The notes under the pieces were generated by a model that saw only the letters and a program-made list of their open reading frames with translations, made no database searches and had not been told where the DNA came from. A program made the position numbers and the translations under genes. From Faecalicatena contorta (lineage in GTDB: Bacteria; Bacillota; Clostridia; Lachnospirales; Lachnospiraceae), in the NCBI RefSeq assembly GCF_003149105.1, contig NZ_QGDS01000002.1, forward strand, positions 248,001 through 312,000: 64,000 nucleotides of DNA, read 5' to 3'. Below are positions 10,146 to 18,701 of this stretch, in pieces; the stretch's first letter is position 1; the number at the start of each line of letters is the position of its first letter.

Positions 10146-11637
10146 GATGTTCATATTGGATGATGACAGAAACATCCTGGATGCCTTAGAGGCTAATTTC
10201 CGTACAAAAGGTTATGAGGTGGTGACTCAGGACGATCCTATTGAAGCGCTGGAACAGCTTAGCGCCGGGCATTATGATATTCTGATATTGGATTTTATTA
10301 TGTCACCTATCTGCGGAGATGAGGTCGTTGCACGGCTGAGAAAATTTGATACAAAGATTTATGTCATTTTGCTGACCGGACACAAAGAACTGGCTCCGCC
10401 TCTGAATACAATCAGAGAGCTGGAAATACAGGGATACTGTGAAAAGAGCAACCGGCTTGACCAGCTGGAGCTTCTTGTGGAAAGCTGTGTGAAATCCATC
10501 CGGCATATACATACAATTTACCAGTATCAGGGGGGACTGTCGAGTATTCTGGAATCCACATCCCATCTGAATCAGATGTTGTCGGTTGAACAGTGCCTGA
10601 ATGAAATACTTGAGGAATTACAGGTACTGTCAGAGACTGAGGATGGATTTGTCTGGGTGAAGCCAGATTATATGCTTATGGATGTAAGATCTTCTGATTT
10701 GCTTCCAGACATATACAGAGGAGCCGGATATTTTGATAAGCCCTTTTCTATATTTGAAAAAGAAAACGGCTTCAGTATTGTGAAGAGTATGGATAATCAG
10801 AAAATGAGCTATCAGGAGGATATTCTGCTTGTACCTTTGTCAGGAAAGCAGAACAGCATTCTGGGAGTGCTGGGAGTAAGAGTAAAAAAAGCTCCGGATA
10901 TCACACTGGAGGCTCTGCTGTCCGTATATGCAGAACAGGTTTCGACTGCGCTGCATAATACACTGCTTAAAACCCTTCTGGATACCAATAATAAGCGTTT
11001 GTCTGGTATGAATCAGCGCCTGATAAATAGTTATATGCAGACGGTGGAGGCGCTCCGCCTCCTGGTGGATGCCAAGGATTTATATACAAGGGGCCATTCT
11101 GACCGGGTTTCCTGCTATGCAGTGGAGCTTGCCAAAAGTGTAAGCAGTGACCAGCAGTTTATTAACCGGGTACGGGTGGCAGGTCTTCTGCATGATGTGG
11201 GGAAAATCGGGATTCCAGATGCAGTTCTGAGCAAACCGGATCGGCTGAATGAGGAAGAATTTGCAGAAATAAAAAGGCATCCGGAAATAGGCGCAGATAT
11301 TCTTTCCTGTATGGATATGTTCAATAATATGGGAGACATTGTTCTGGCTCATCATGAGCGCTATGACGGCACCGGGTATCCAAGAGGGCTTAAAGGTGAG
11401 GAAATCCCTCTTGAGGCAAGAATGATAACAATAGCCGATGCTTTTGACGCCATGATGTCCGACAGGCACTACAGAAAAAAATTGTCTTTTGAAGAAGCAG
11501 TGCGGCAGTTGGAGGAAGGGAAGAATACTCAGTTTGACGGCAGTCTTGTAGAGCACTTTCTAAAGGTACTGGATCATTGTGATGATATTTGCATAGACCT
11601 ACAGTGGACTTATGATGAAAATAGAGGAAGAAGTTAA
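10105..11637 (+). CDS. Response regulator with receiver, GAF-like and HD-GYP domains
   Basis: 510 residues from ATG 10105, which has GAGGAAGAGG upstream and overlaps the kinase gene by 41 bp. The receiver domain (about 15-130) has the acidic pocket DDD near residue 18 and the phospho-acceptor in LILDF (Asp63). The middle (about 150-300) looks like a degenerate GAF-type sensor region. The C-terminal HD-GYP domain (about 320-500) has LLHDVGKIGIP (His363, Asp364), HHERYDGTGYP (from His416) and the IADAFDAM helix, all needed for metal-dependent cyclic-di-GMP phosphodiesterase activity. There is no DNA-binding domain, so output is expected to be dinucleotide hydrolysis rather than direct transcription control. 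It ends three bases before the ligase gene. A later ATG at 10147 is possible but lacks a ribosome site. Confidence 0.9.
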   Translation: MRKNRAGKEKNGFKMFILDDDRNILDALEANFRTKGYEVVTQDDPIEALEQLSAGHYDILILDFIMSPICGDEVVARLRKFDTKIYVILLTGHKELAPPLNTIRELEIQGYCEKSNRLDQLELLVESCVKSIRHIHTIYQYQGGLSSILESTSHLNQMLSVEQCLNEILEELQVLSETEDGFVWVKPDYMLMDVRSSDLLPDIYRGAGYFDKPFSIFEKENGFSIVKSMDNQKMSYQEDILLVPLSGKQNSILGVLGVRVKKAPDITLEALLSVYAEQVSTALHNTLLKTLLDTNNKRLSGMNQRLINSYMQTVEALRLLVDAKDLYTRGHSDRVSCYAVELAKSVSSDQQFINRVRVAGLLHDVGKIGIPDAVLSKPDRLNEEEFAEIKRHPEIGADILSCMDMFNNMGDIVLAHHERYDGTGYPRGLKGEEIPLEARMITIADAFDAMMSDRHYRKKLSFEEAVRQLEEGKNTQFDGSLVEHFLKVLDHCDDICIDLQWTYDENRGRS

Positions 11638-11640
11638 AAA

Positions 11641-13272
11641 ATGGAGCAGAAGAACATTTATAAACATATAAAACTTTACTCAACATTACCAGAGTGCCTG
11701 GAAGAAGTGAAAGATCTTTACGCGGACAGTCCTGCGATTACTGTATTTGACAGAGCGGGACTCAGAAGAGATGTAACATACAGGGAATTTGTGAAGGATG
11801 TACAGGGCGCGGCGTATGGGATGTTTCAGAAGAAAATGGCAGGAAAACATATTGGGATTGTGGGAGAGAATTCTTATGAATGGATTGTTGCTTTTTGTGC
11901 CTCCGGATGTATTGGTTCCGTTGGAGTTCCCATTGATATTGAACAGCCCGAAGAGGAGATTATCACTCTGACAGAATTTGCAGATGTTTCCTGTGTGATG
12001 GTTCAGAAGGAATTTCTGCCTGCATTTGAAGAATGGGAGAGGGGCAGCGTCCTTTCCCTGGACACAGAGCTGGGGCAAATGATTGCACAGGGCAGAAAGG
12101 AACTGGAAGAGAAAGGAATACAGAATTTTGATTTCTGCGCTCCTCCGCAGGCCGACACCCCTCTTGCCATTATATATACATCCGGGACTACCAGTGTATC
12201 CAAAGCAGTGGTTCTCAGCCATTATAATATGATGTATAATGCCTGCTGCTCCCAGGCTTCTGTAGAACTGGAGGGAAGAATGTTTAATCCCCTCCCCCTT
12301 TACCATGCATATTCCCTGGGGTGCGGCGTTCTAAATACACTTACTCATGGGCAGAATCTCTGTATAAACGGGAATTTGAAAACCTTGTTCCGTGATTTAA
12401 AGCTGTACAGTCCGGATACTGTTATGGCGGTGCCTCTTGTTATGGAAAACATGCTGAAAGAAATACACCGCATTCAGGAAAAAATAGGTATCCGCCAGCA
12501 GACAGAACAGGCTGTGGAGAGGTACAAAAAAAGTATATTATTTAAAAAGCCGGTGTTGGAAAACGGGATGAAGGAAATACTGGGAAGCCGGCTGAAAACC
12601 ATATGCTGTGGAGGTGCGCATCTGAATGAGAAGGCAGCAGAAGAATTTACTGCATATGGACTGGATGTACTGCAGGGGTATGGGCTTACAGAGTGCAGTC
12701 CATTAATCAGCGGCAGTATCCGGGGACAGAAAAGGCTTAATTCCGTGGGCCGTCTTCTTCCTGGAATTGAGGTAAAGGTGAGCGGAGGAGAGCTTTTAGT
12801 CAGAGGCCCCAGTGTATTCAAAGAATATTACAAAAATCCTGGAGCAACAGAAGAAAGCTTTACTAAGGACTGGTTTCATACAGGAGATATCGGATATATA
12901 GACAGGAAGGGATTCCTTTATATATGCGGAAGAAAGAAGAATCTTATCGTATTTAATAATGGGAAAAAGGTAGTGCCTGAGGAACTGGAAGCATATATTC
13001 AGAAAATACCTCTTGTAAAGGAAGTTATGGTATATGGAGCAAGTACCGGCAGTGCCCTGGATGAGGTGAAGCTCTCTGCGCTGGTCTGTATGGATTCGGA
13101 AAAAACAGAGGAAACGGATAAATATAAAATACTGGAAAGTATTCAGGAGGATATAGATGCACTCAATAGCAGGCTGCCTGTGTATAAAAGAATTCAGTCT
13201 GTAAAATTGTCGGAATCAGAGTTCAAAAAGACTTCTATGCAGAAGGTTCGAAGGAGAGAAGTGATTGTATGA
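11641..13272 (+). CDS. Stand-alone acyl/aryl-AMP ligase (ANL superfamily)
   Basis: 543 residues of the acyl-CoA synthetase type: it would activate a carboxylic acid with ATP and load it onto a carrier thiol. The P-loop reads YTSGTTSVSKAV, in which the usual GxPKG is replaced by SVSKA; the YGLTECSP and WFHTGDIGY motifs and the basic C-terminal lysine region are normal. Sequence features look more like fatty-acyl ligases than NRPS adenylation domains. It starts three bases after the response regulator and overlaps the carrier gene by ATGA. With the carrier protein it most likely supplies the acyl starter to the first condensation domain of the NRPS; this is inferred from gene order. Substrate chain length cannot be told. 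Confidence 0.85.
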   Translation: MEQKNIYKHIKLYSTLPECLEEVKDLYADSPAITVFDRAGLRRDVTYREFVKDVQGAAYGMFQKKMAGKHIGIVGENSYEWIVAFCASGCIGSVGVPIDIEQPEEEIITLTEFADVSCVMVQKEFLPAFEEWERGSVLSLDTELGQMIAQGRKELEEKGIQNFDFCAPPQADTPLAIIYTSGTTSVSKAVVLSHYNMMYNACCSQASVELEGRMFNPLPLYHAYSLGCGVLNTLTHGQNLCINGNLKTLFRDLKLYSPDTVMAVPLVMENMLKEIHRIQEKIGIRQQTEQAVERYKKSILFKKPVLENGMKEILGSRLKTICCGGAHLNEKAAEEFTAYGLDVLQGYGLTECSPLISGSIRGQKRLNSVGRLLPGIEVKVSGGELLVRGPSVFKEYYKNPGATEESFTKDWFHTGDIGYIDRKGFLYICGRKKNLIVFNNGKKVVPEELEAYIQKIPLVKEVMVYGASTGSALDEVKLSALVCMDSEKTEETDKYKILESIQEDIDALNSRLPVYKRIQSVKLSESEFKKTSMQKVRRREVIV

Positions 13273-13514
13273 CAGAGGAAGGAATGTTTCGGTTAGTGGA
13301 AGATATAATCAGAGAGGTAACCGGAGTGGAGAGACTGACTATGGACACAGATTTCGTAAAGGATCTGGCCTTGAATTCTATGGATGTGGCAAATCTGATT
13401 TGTGCATTTGAAGAAAGATTTGATGCGGAAATTCCTATGAAAGATGTACGGAAGCTGGTGCAGGTGAAAGATATTATCCGGTATATGCAGGAAAACGGTG
13501 AAAAGAGATTCTAG
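13269..13514 (+). CDS. Discrete acyl carrier protein
   Basis: 81 residues, acidic, with the phosphopantetheine site in DLALNSMDV (Ser37) and the four-helix carrier-protein pattern around it. The start codon overlaps the ligase stop (ATGA), so the two are coupled. The site lacks the usual glycine before the aspartate-leucine-serine pattern of FabA-type carriers (LNSMD instead of LDSLD), suggesting a dedicated rather than housekeeping carrier. The likely partners are the preceding AMP ligase and the starter condensation domain of the NRPS. No phosphopantetheinyl transferase is in the window, so activation would rely on one encoded elsewhere. It is the last gene before the pyrimidine cluster; no terminator was seen after it. 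Confidence 0.9.
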   Translation: MTEEGMFRLVEDIIREVTGVERLTMDTDFVKDLALNSMDVANLICAFEERFDAEIPMKDVRKLVQVKDIIRYMQENGEKRF

Positions 13515-13589
13515 ATTGTATTACTGATGCTGTTTGTGGTATTATAAATGAAATATATAATGCTTTATTTAGAGGAAGGACAAGACCAT

Positions 13590-14867
13590 ATGAAATTATT
13601 GATTCAAAATGGACATGTTTTGGACCCCTTAACGGGGCTGGACGGCATTTGTGATGTTCTGGTGGAGGATAACAGGATACAGAAAGTAGAAAAGAATCTT
13701 TCTGCAGCTGGCGGAAGGGTAATCGATGCCTCCGGCTGTTATGTTATGCCGGGATTTATAGATATGCATGTACATTTGCGTGATCCTGGATTCGCTTATA
13801 AAGAAACCCTGGAGACAGGAGGCAGAGCGGCTGCACGCGGAGGAGTTACGACCATGTGTGCCATGCCGAACACGAAGCCTGTTACAGATACAAAAGAAAT
13901 GGTAGAGGAATTGCACAGAAGGGCAGAAACAGAATGCCCGGTACATGTGATTCAGCTTGGCGCCATTACAAAAGGGGAAGCCGGAGAAGAACTGGCAGAT
14001 ATACAGGGGATGGCAGAAGCCGGGTGTCATGGGATAAGTGAGGACGGCAAGTCATTGATGAATGCTTCCCTGTACAGAAAGGCCATGCGGATAGCAAAAG
14101 AGTGTGGCATCTCCGTCTTTGCACATTGTGAGGATATCACTATGGTAGAAGGCGGAGTGATGAATGCCGGCAGAAAGGCCGAAGAACTTGGAGTAAAAGG
14201 CATCACCAACAGTGTGGAGGATGTAATTGCGGCAAGAGATATCCTGTTGGCAAAAGAGACAGGAGTCCGCCTGCATTTGTGCCACTGCTCTACCGCAGAC
14301 AGCGTAAAGATGATTGAGGCTGCCAAGAAGGCCGGACTCCCGGTTACAGGAGAAGTATGCCCTCATCATTTTATTTTATCTGATGAAGATATCGCAGAAA
14401 ATAATGGACGGTATAAGATGAACCCGCCGCTGCGTTCCCCAGAAGATGTGGAGGCGCTAAGAGAAGGGCTGAAGAACGGCATTATAGACGTTATAGCTAC
14501 CGACCATGCGCCTCATTCCGTGGAGGAAAAAAATGTTCCTATGGAAAAAGCTGCTTTTGGAATTGTTGGACTGGAGACATCTGCATGTCTGACTTATACC
14601 GGATTGGTGGAGAAAGGTGTGCTCACCCCCATGCAGATGGCGGAAAAGATGAGCTATCATCCGGCCAGAATCCTGGGGCTGGAAGACAAAGGATCCGTAT
14701 CACCCGGGAAAATAGCAGATCTGGTCATTTTTGATCCTGTCCCAGAATACAAAATTGATAAAAATACATTTCTGTCCAAAGGCAAAAACACACCTTTCGA
14801 CGGATACCCGGTAAAAGGGGAAGTGCGGTATACAATAGTAAACGGGAACATTATTTTTGGGGACTGA
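13590..14867 (+). CDS. pyrC: Dihydroorotase
   Basis: 425 residues; interconverts N-carbamoyl-aspartate and dihydroorotate in pyrimidine synthesis. The start at 13590 has GAGGAAGGA at 13572-13580; upstream in-frame ATGs lack a site. Metal-binding motifs of the amidohydrolase fold are present: HVHLRDPG early, HCED, LCHCST and the late DHAPHS. The order pyrC-pyrF-pyrK-pyrD-pyrE follows. There is a 75-bp gap after the carrier protein gene holding only a weak candidate -10 (TATAAT at 13556-13561) and no recognised PyrR-binding leader. pyrA, pyrB and the carbamoyl phosphate synthetase genes are not in the window. Confidence 0.93.
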   Translation: MKLLIQNGHVLDPLTGLDGICDVLVEDNRIQKVEKNLSAAGGRVIDASGCYVMPGFIDMHVHLRDPGFAYKETLETGGRAAARGGVTTMCAMPNTKPVTDTKEMVEELHRRAETECPVHVIQLGAITKGEAGEELADIQGMAEAGCHGISEDGKSLMNASLYRKAMRIAKECGISVFAHCEDITMVEGGVMNAGRKAEELGVKGITNSVEDVIAARDILLAKETGVRLHLCHCSTADSVKMIEAAKKAGLPVTGEVCPHHFILSDEDIAENNGRYKMNPPLRSPEDVEALREGLKNGIIDVIATDHAPHSVEEKNVPMEKAAFGIVGLETSACLTYTGLVEKGVLTPMQMAEKMSYHPARILGLEDKGSVSPGKIADLVIFDPVPEYKIDKNTFLSKGKNTPFDGYPVKGEVRYTIVNGNIIFGD

Positions 14868-14896
14868 CCCTTTTGAAAAGGGACTGACCCTTTTGC
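14863..14896 (+). repeat. Direct repeat with internal palindrome between pyrC and pyrF
   Basis: The sequence GGGACTGACCCTTTTG occurs twice in a row with a 20-bp period. The first copy overlaps the last codons and stop of pyrC (GGGGACTGA). CCCTTTTGAAAAGGG across the junction is nearly a perfect palindrome and could fold as a small hairpin between the two cistrons. Confidence 0.7.
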
Positions 14897-14936
14897 GGGC
14901 CGTTTTCAGAATATTCAGATAATTCAGGAGGCTTTT

Positions 14937-15863
14937 ATGATTCAAAAATTGATAGAAAAGATTAAAAAAACAAACGCTCCCATTGTTGTTGGATTGGACC
15001 CTATGATGGGGTATATCCCGGAGCATGTCCAGAAGAAGGCTTTTGGAGAGTTCGGTGAGACTTTGGAGGGAGCTGCAGAGGCTATCTGGCAGTTTAATAA
15101 AGAGATTGTGGACAAGACTTATGATTTGATTCCTGCTGTGAAACCGCAGATTGCCATGTATGAGCAGTTCGGTGTGCCTGGACTGGCAGCCTTTAAAAAG
15201 ACGGTGGATTATTGTAAGGAAAAGGGTCTGGTTGTGATTGGAGATGTGAAGCGCGGAGACATTGGTTCTACGTCAGCCGCTTATGCAGTGGCACATTTGG
15301 GTAAAGTAAAGGTAGGCAGTAAGGAATATGCTCCTTTTGATGAGGATTTTATGACAATTAATCCATATCTTGGCTCCGATGGTGTGAATCCGTTTTTGGA
15401 TGTGTGCAGAGAAGAGAAGAAGGGATTGTTTATTCTGGTGAAGACTTCTAATCCTTCCAGCGGGGAGTTTCAGGACCAATTGGTTGACGGAAGACCCCTT
15501 TATGAGTTAGTAGGTGAGAAGGTTGCCCAATGGGGTGAGCAGTGTATGGGAGATGATTACAGCTATGTAGGTGCTGTAGTAGGGGCTACATATCCTGAGA
15601 TGGGAAAGACACTCAGGAGAGTAATGCCTAAGTCTTATATCCTGGTTCCAGGTTATGGTGCCCAGGGCGGTCAGGGAAAGGACCTGGTACACTTCTTTAA
15701 TGAGGATGGTCTGGGAGCAATTGTAAACTCTTCCAGAGGTATCATTGCGGCGTATAAGCAGGAGGCTTATGCCAGATATGGAGCGGAGAACTTCGGCGAG
15801 GCTTCCAGAGCAGCCGTGGAGGATATGGTTACGGATATAAGCCGGGCTCTGGCAGAAAGATAA
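14937..15863 (+). CDS. pyrF: Orotidine-5'-phosphate decarboxylase (type 2 PyrF)
   Basis: 308 residues, the longer subfamily found in Clostridia and Actinobacteria rather than the 230-240-residue form. It converts OMP to UMP. The catalytic Asp-x-Lys-x-x-Asp pattern is seen in GDVKRGDIGS, with a phosphate-binding tail near VNSSRGI. AGGAGG precedes ATG 14937. It stands before pyrK in the operon, with a few bases between them. Confidence 0.93.
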   Translation: MIQKLIEKIKKTNAPIVVGLDPMMGYIPEHVQKKAFGEFGETLEGAAEAIWQFNKEIVDKTYDLIPAVKPQIAMYEQFGVPGLAAFKKTVDYCKEKGLVVIGDVKRGDIGSTSAAYAVAHLGKVKVGSKEYAPFDEDFMTINPYLGSDGVNPFLDVCREEKKGLFILVKTSNPSSGEFQDQLVDGRPLYELVGEKVAQWGEQCMGDDYSYVGAVVGATYPEMGKTLRRVMPKSYILVPGYGAQGGQGKDLVHFFNEDGLGAIVNSSRGIIAAYKQEAYARYGAENFGEASRAAVEDMVTDISRALAER

Positions 15864-15881
15864 GTGCAGGAGGAGAGGATT

Positions 15882-16664
15882 ATGTCTAACAAAGGAAAGG
15901 AATCTGCTGTTATCCTGTCTCAGGAGTGTATTGCTCCGGATATCTACAGTATGTGGATTCAGACAGAGAAGATTGCTGCCGGGGCAGTACCGGGACAGTT
16001 TATTTCTATGTATACAAAGGATGGAAGCAAGCTGCTTCCCCGTCCTATTAGTTTATGTGAAGCAGAGAGTCAAAAAGGACAAATTCGTGTTGTGTACCGG
16101 GTGACAGGTGCCGGGACAGGAACAGAGCAATTTTCCCGGATGAAGGCCGGGGATACTATAGATATATTAGGGCCATTGGGAAACGGTTTTCCATTAGATA
16201 CGGCAAATGGCAGCCGGGCAATGCTGATTGGCGGCGGAATCGGTGTGCCACCGATGCTGGAGCTGGCAAAGCAATTGGATGGAGAGAAGACGCTGGTTAT
16301 GGGGTACCGGGACGGCCAGTTTTTGAAAGAGGAGTTTGAGCAGCAGGGCAGTCTTTTTATTGCCACGGAGGACGGCAGTGCCGGAACCAAAGGAAATGTG
16401 ATGGATGCTATTGCTGCAAATGAATTATCTGCGGATATCATATATGCCTGCGGGCCATCCCCTATGCTGCGGGCCATCAAGCGGTATGCGGAAGAAAAGA
16501 AGATTGTATGCTATGTATCCATGGAGGAGAAGATGGCATGCGGAATCGGCGCCTGTCTCGCATGTGTATGCCAGTCCAAAGAAGTGGACGGGCACAGCCA
16601 TGTGCATAATAAGCGTGTCTGCAAGGACGGTCCCGTATTTTTATCTACGGAGGTGGAAATTTAA
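15882..16664 (+). CDS. pyrK: Dihydroorotate dehydrogenase electron transfer subunit
   Basis: 260 residues from ATG 15882, preceded by AGGAGGAGAGG at 15868-15878; the earlier ATG at 15864 has no such site. It carries the FAD-binding RPIS motif, the NAD-binding IGGGIGVPPMLELAK segment, and a C-terminal iron-sulfur cluster loop with four cysteines (CGIGACLAC and later C). With the class 1B PyrD it lets dihydroorotate oxidation reduce NAD. Its TAA overlaps the pyrD ATG (TAATG), a sign of coupled synthesis of the two subunits. Confidence 0.93.
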   Translation: MSNKGKESAVILSQECIAPDIYSMWIQTEKIAAGAVPGQFISMYTKDGSKLLPRPISLCEAESQKGQIRVVYRVTGAGTGTEQFSRMKAGDTIDILGPLGNGFPLDTANGSRAMLIGGGIGVPPMLELAKQLDGEKTLVMGYRDGQFLKEEFEQQGSLFIATEDGSAGTKGNVMDAIAANELSADIIYACGPSPMLRAIKRYAEEKKIVCYVSMEEKMACGIGACLACVCQSKEVDGHSHVHNKRVCKDGPVFLSTEVEI

Positions 16665-17566
16665 TGAATACAACAGTGAATCTGGCCGGCGTTGAATTGA
16701 AAAATCCGGTGATGACGGCCTCAGGTACATTTGGCTCCGGGGAGGAATATAGTGAGTTTGTAGACTTAAACCGATTGGGTGCAGTAGTGACAAAAGGAGT
16801 GGCAAATGTGCCATGGACAGGAAACCCTACCCCCAGAATTGCAGAGACTTATGGCGGGATGATGAATGCCATAGGACTTCAGAATCCGGGAATGGAGGTG
16901 TTCTGTCAGCGTGACATTCCATTTTTAAAACAGTTTGACACCCGGATTATCGTGAATGTATGCGGAAAATCCACGGAGGATTATTGTGAGGTTGTAGAGC
17001 GCCTGGCAGATGAGCCGGTGGATATGCTGGAAATCAATATCTCCTGCCCAAATGTAAAGGAGGGCGGCATTGCATTTGGACAGAATCCAAAAGCAGCAGA
17101 GGCCATTACAAAAGAAATAAAGCGGTATGCCAAGCAGCCAGTAATTATGAAGCTGAGTCCCAATGTAACGGATATTACAGAAACAGCCAAGGCTGCGGAG
17201 GCAGGCGGGGCAGATGTATTGTCTCTGATTAATACGCTGACAGGTATGAAGATTGATATTCACAGACAGGCATTTGCGCTGGCAAATAAAACAGGGGGTG
17301 TATCGGGCCCCGCAATAAAACCCATTGCTGTGCGCATGGTTTATCAGGTCGCAAATGCAGTGAAACTTCCCGTTATAGGAATGGGAGGAATTTCCACATA
17401 TGAAGATGCCATTGAATTTATTTTAGCCGGAGCAACAGCAGTATCGGTGGGAACAGCGAATTTCTATAACCCTGCGGCTACCGTGGAAATTGCAGACGGA
17501 ATTGAGAAATATATGGAAAAGTATCATTTTGAAAATATCAGAGATATGGTTGGAATAGTAAAATAA
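16664..17566 (+). CDS. pyrD: Dihydroorotate dehydrogenase catalytic subunit, class 1B
   Basis: 300 residues; FMN-containing TIM barrel that oxidises dihydroorotate to orotate. Signature segments are SGTFGSG near the N-terminus, NISCPNVKEGG with the catalytic cysteine region, KLSPNVTDI, and the phosphate-binding GMGGISTYEDA. Class 1B is shown by the adjacent pyrK, with which it forms a heterotetramer. The stop is followed by a repeat-rich gap before pyrE. Confidence 0.94.
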   Translation: MNTTVNLAGVELKNPVMTASGTFGSGEEYSEFVDLNRLGAVVTKGVANVPWTGNPTPRIAETYGGMMNAIGLQNPGMEVFCQRDIPFLKQFDTRIIVNVCGKSTEDYCEVVERLADEPVDMLEINISCPNVKEGGIAFGQNPKAAEAITKEIKRYAKQPVIMKLSPNVTDITETAKAAEAGGADVLSLINTLTGMKIDIHRQAFALANKTGGVSGPAIKPIAVRMVYQVANAVKLPVIGMGGISTYEDAIEFILAGATAVSVGTANFYNPAATVEIADGIEKYMEKYHFENIRDMVGIVK

Positions 17567-17572
17567 GTGTAG

Positions 17573-17699
17573 CTGTTCAGTACAGGACTGTGCATTTACT
17601 GCACAGGACCTGTAAAAACATTGAACATGTAATAGCAAGCCCCATCGCCAAAGGCGATTTTCATGGGCTTGCGGCGTATCTGGTTACGGTTCTGAACAG
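17573..17699. repeat. Inverted-repeat element, long form, between pyrD and pyrE
   Basis: A 127-bp element bounded by CTGTTCAG (17573-17580) and its complement CTGAACAG (17692-17699). Its first 29 bp are identical to the short element at 22300. The interior contains a strong nested hairpin at about 17635-17673: outer stem GCAAGCCC/GGGCTTGC and inner stem ATCGCC/GGCGAT. It lacks a long T-run, so it is more likely an mRNA-processing or mobile miniature element than a terminator. Confidence 0.7.
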
Positions 17700-17732
17700 A
17701 TACAAATAAGTACGCATTAAGGGAGGATGTTT

Positions 17733-18410
17733 ATGGAACAATATAAACAAGAGTTTATTGAATTTATGATTGACTGTGAAGTTTTGAAATTTGGAGACTT
17801 CGTTACAAAAAGTGGGAGAAACACTCCGTTTTTTGTAAATACGGGGTTCTATCGTACAGGCACCCAGCTTAGAAAGCTGGGAGAATACTATGCAAAGGCA
17901 ATTGAGCAGAAATTCGGATTTGATTTTGATGTTTTATTCGGACCTGCCTATAAAGGAATTCCTCTTACAGTGGCTGCTACCATGGCAATCAGTGAATTCT
18001 ATGGAAAAGATATCAGATACTGCTCTAATAGAAAAGAAGTAAAAGACCATGGGGACACAGGAATCCTTTTGGGAAGCCCGATTCAGGACGGTGACAGGAT
18101 TGTTATTATTGAGGATGTAACTACAGCGGGAACTTCCATCTCAGAGACACTGCCGATTATTAAGGCACAGGGAGAGGTGTCTCCTGTGGGACTTGTAGTT
18201 TCCGTTGACCGCATGGAGCGGGGCCAGGGAAGCAAGAGTGCACTGGATGAAATACAGGAGACTTATGGCCTGGAGACAACCGCAATTGTTACGATGGCAG
18301 AGGTTGTAGAACATCTGCACAATAAACCTTACAAAGGAAAAATCATAATTGACGATGTACTAAAGGGAGCAATTGATGCATACTACGAACAATATGGCGT
18401 AGGCCGATAG
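17733..18410 (+). CDS. pyrE: Orotate phosphoribosyltransferase
   Basis: 225 residues from ATG 17733; GGAGG lies at 17722-17726, and the ATG at 17727 overlaps that site and is not used. The PRPP-binding loop reads IVIIEDVTTAGTS, and the flexible-loop segment SNRKEVKDHGDTG is typical. It couples orotate to PRPP to form OMP, the substrate of PyrF. The last codons and stop (GGC CGA TAG) belong to a repeat that also ends the aminopeptidase gene at 21603, so the C-terminal residues Gly-Arg may be recent. Confidence 0.94.
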   Translation: MEQYKQEFIEFMIDCEVLKFGDFVTKSGRNTPFFVNTGFYRTGTQLRKLGEYYAKAIEQKFGFDFDVLFGPAYKGIPLTVAATMAISEFYGKDIRYCSNRKEVKDHGDTGILLGSPIQDGDRIVIIEDVTTAGTSISETLPIIKAQGEVSPVGLVVSVDRMERGQGSKSALDEIQETYGLETTAIVTMAEVVEHLHNKPYKGKIIIDDVLKGAIDAYYEQYGVGR

Positions 18411-18490
18411 TGATTGGCGAGGTATCCCACGAGCTTAGCGACATGTCGTTGGTTAGCAATCGTATTTTGGTTGCTTAGCAAGGACGGTAC
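18402..18490 (+). repeat. TTAGCGA-type degenerate repeat after pyrE
   Basis: Begins with GGCCGATAGTGATT, which supplies the pyrE stop codon, continues with GGCGAGGT and then CACGAGCTTAGCGA, and ends with two divergent TTAGCAA-like units. The same start and module recur at 21588. No open reading frame or clear terminator is present. Confidence 0.65.
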
Positions 18491-18534
18491 CCTTGGGGGA
18501 AAAGAACTTCATTAAATCAGGAGGTAATAATAAT

Positions 18535-18684
18535 ATGGAAAGAGCGTATAAAACCATGCAGACAGCGGGGGCCGGCAGTATTGCCCTGGGAATTATCATG
18601 ATTGTGACAGGGATAACAGCAGGGATTATTACAGTAGTCAACGGGGCACGCCTGCTGAAACATAAAAATGAGATTACGTTTTAA
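18535..18684 (+). CDS. Small membrane protein, unknown function
   Basis: 49 residues. ATG 18535 is preceded by AGGAGGTAATAATA, a strong ribosome site, so I chose it over the in-frame ATG at 18493. Residues 10-40 form a single long hydrophobic, glycine- and isoleucine-rich segment (SIALGIIMIVTGITAGII), followed by a basic end (RLLKHKN). Such proteins are common in Lachnospiraceae and not characterised. It is 17 bp upstream of the VanZ-like gene and probably in the same transcript. Confidence 0.7.
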   Translation: MERAYKTMQTAGAGSIALGIIMIVTGITAGIITVVNGARLLKHKNEITF

Positions 18685-18701
18685 ATAAGGGGTAAAAAAT
18701 T

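Noticed and set aside
18402-18490. Riboswitch or terminator after pyrE
   Set aside because: Degenerate repeats with no T-run and no recognised aptamer.
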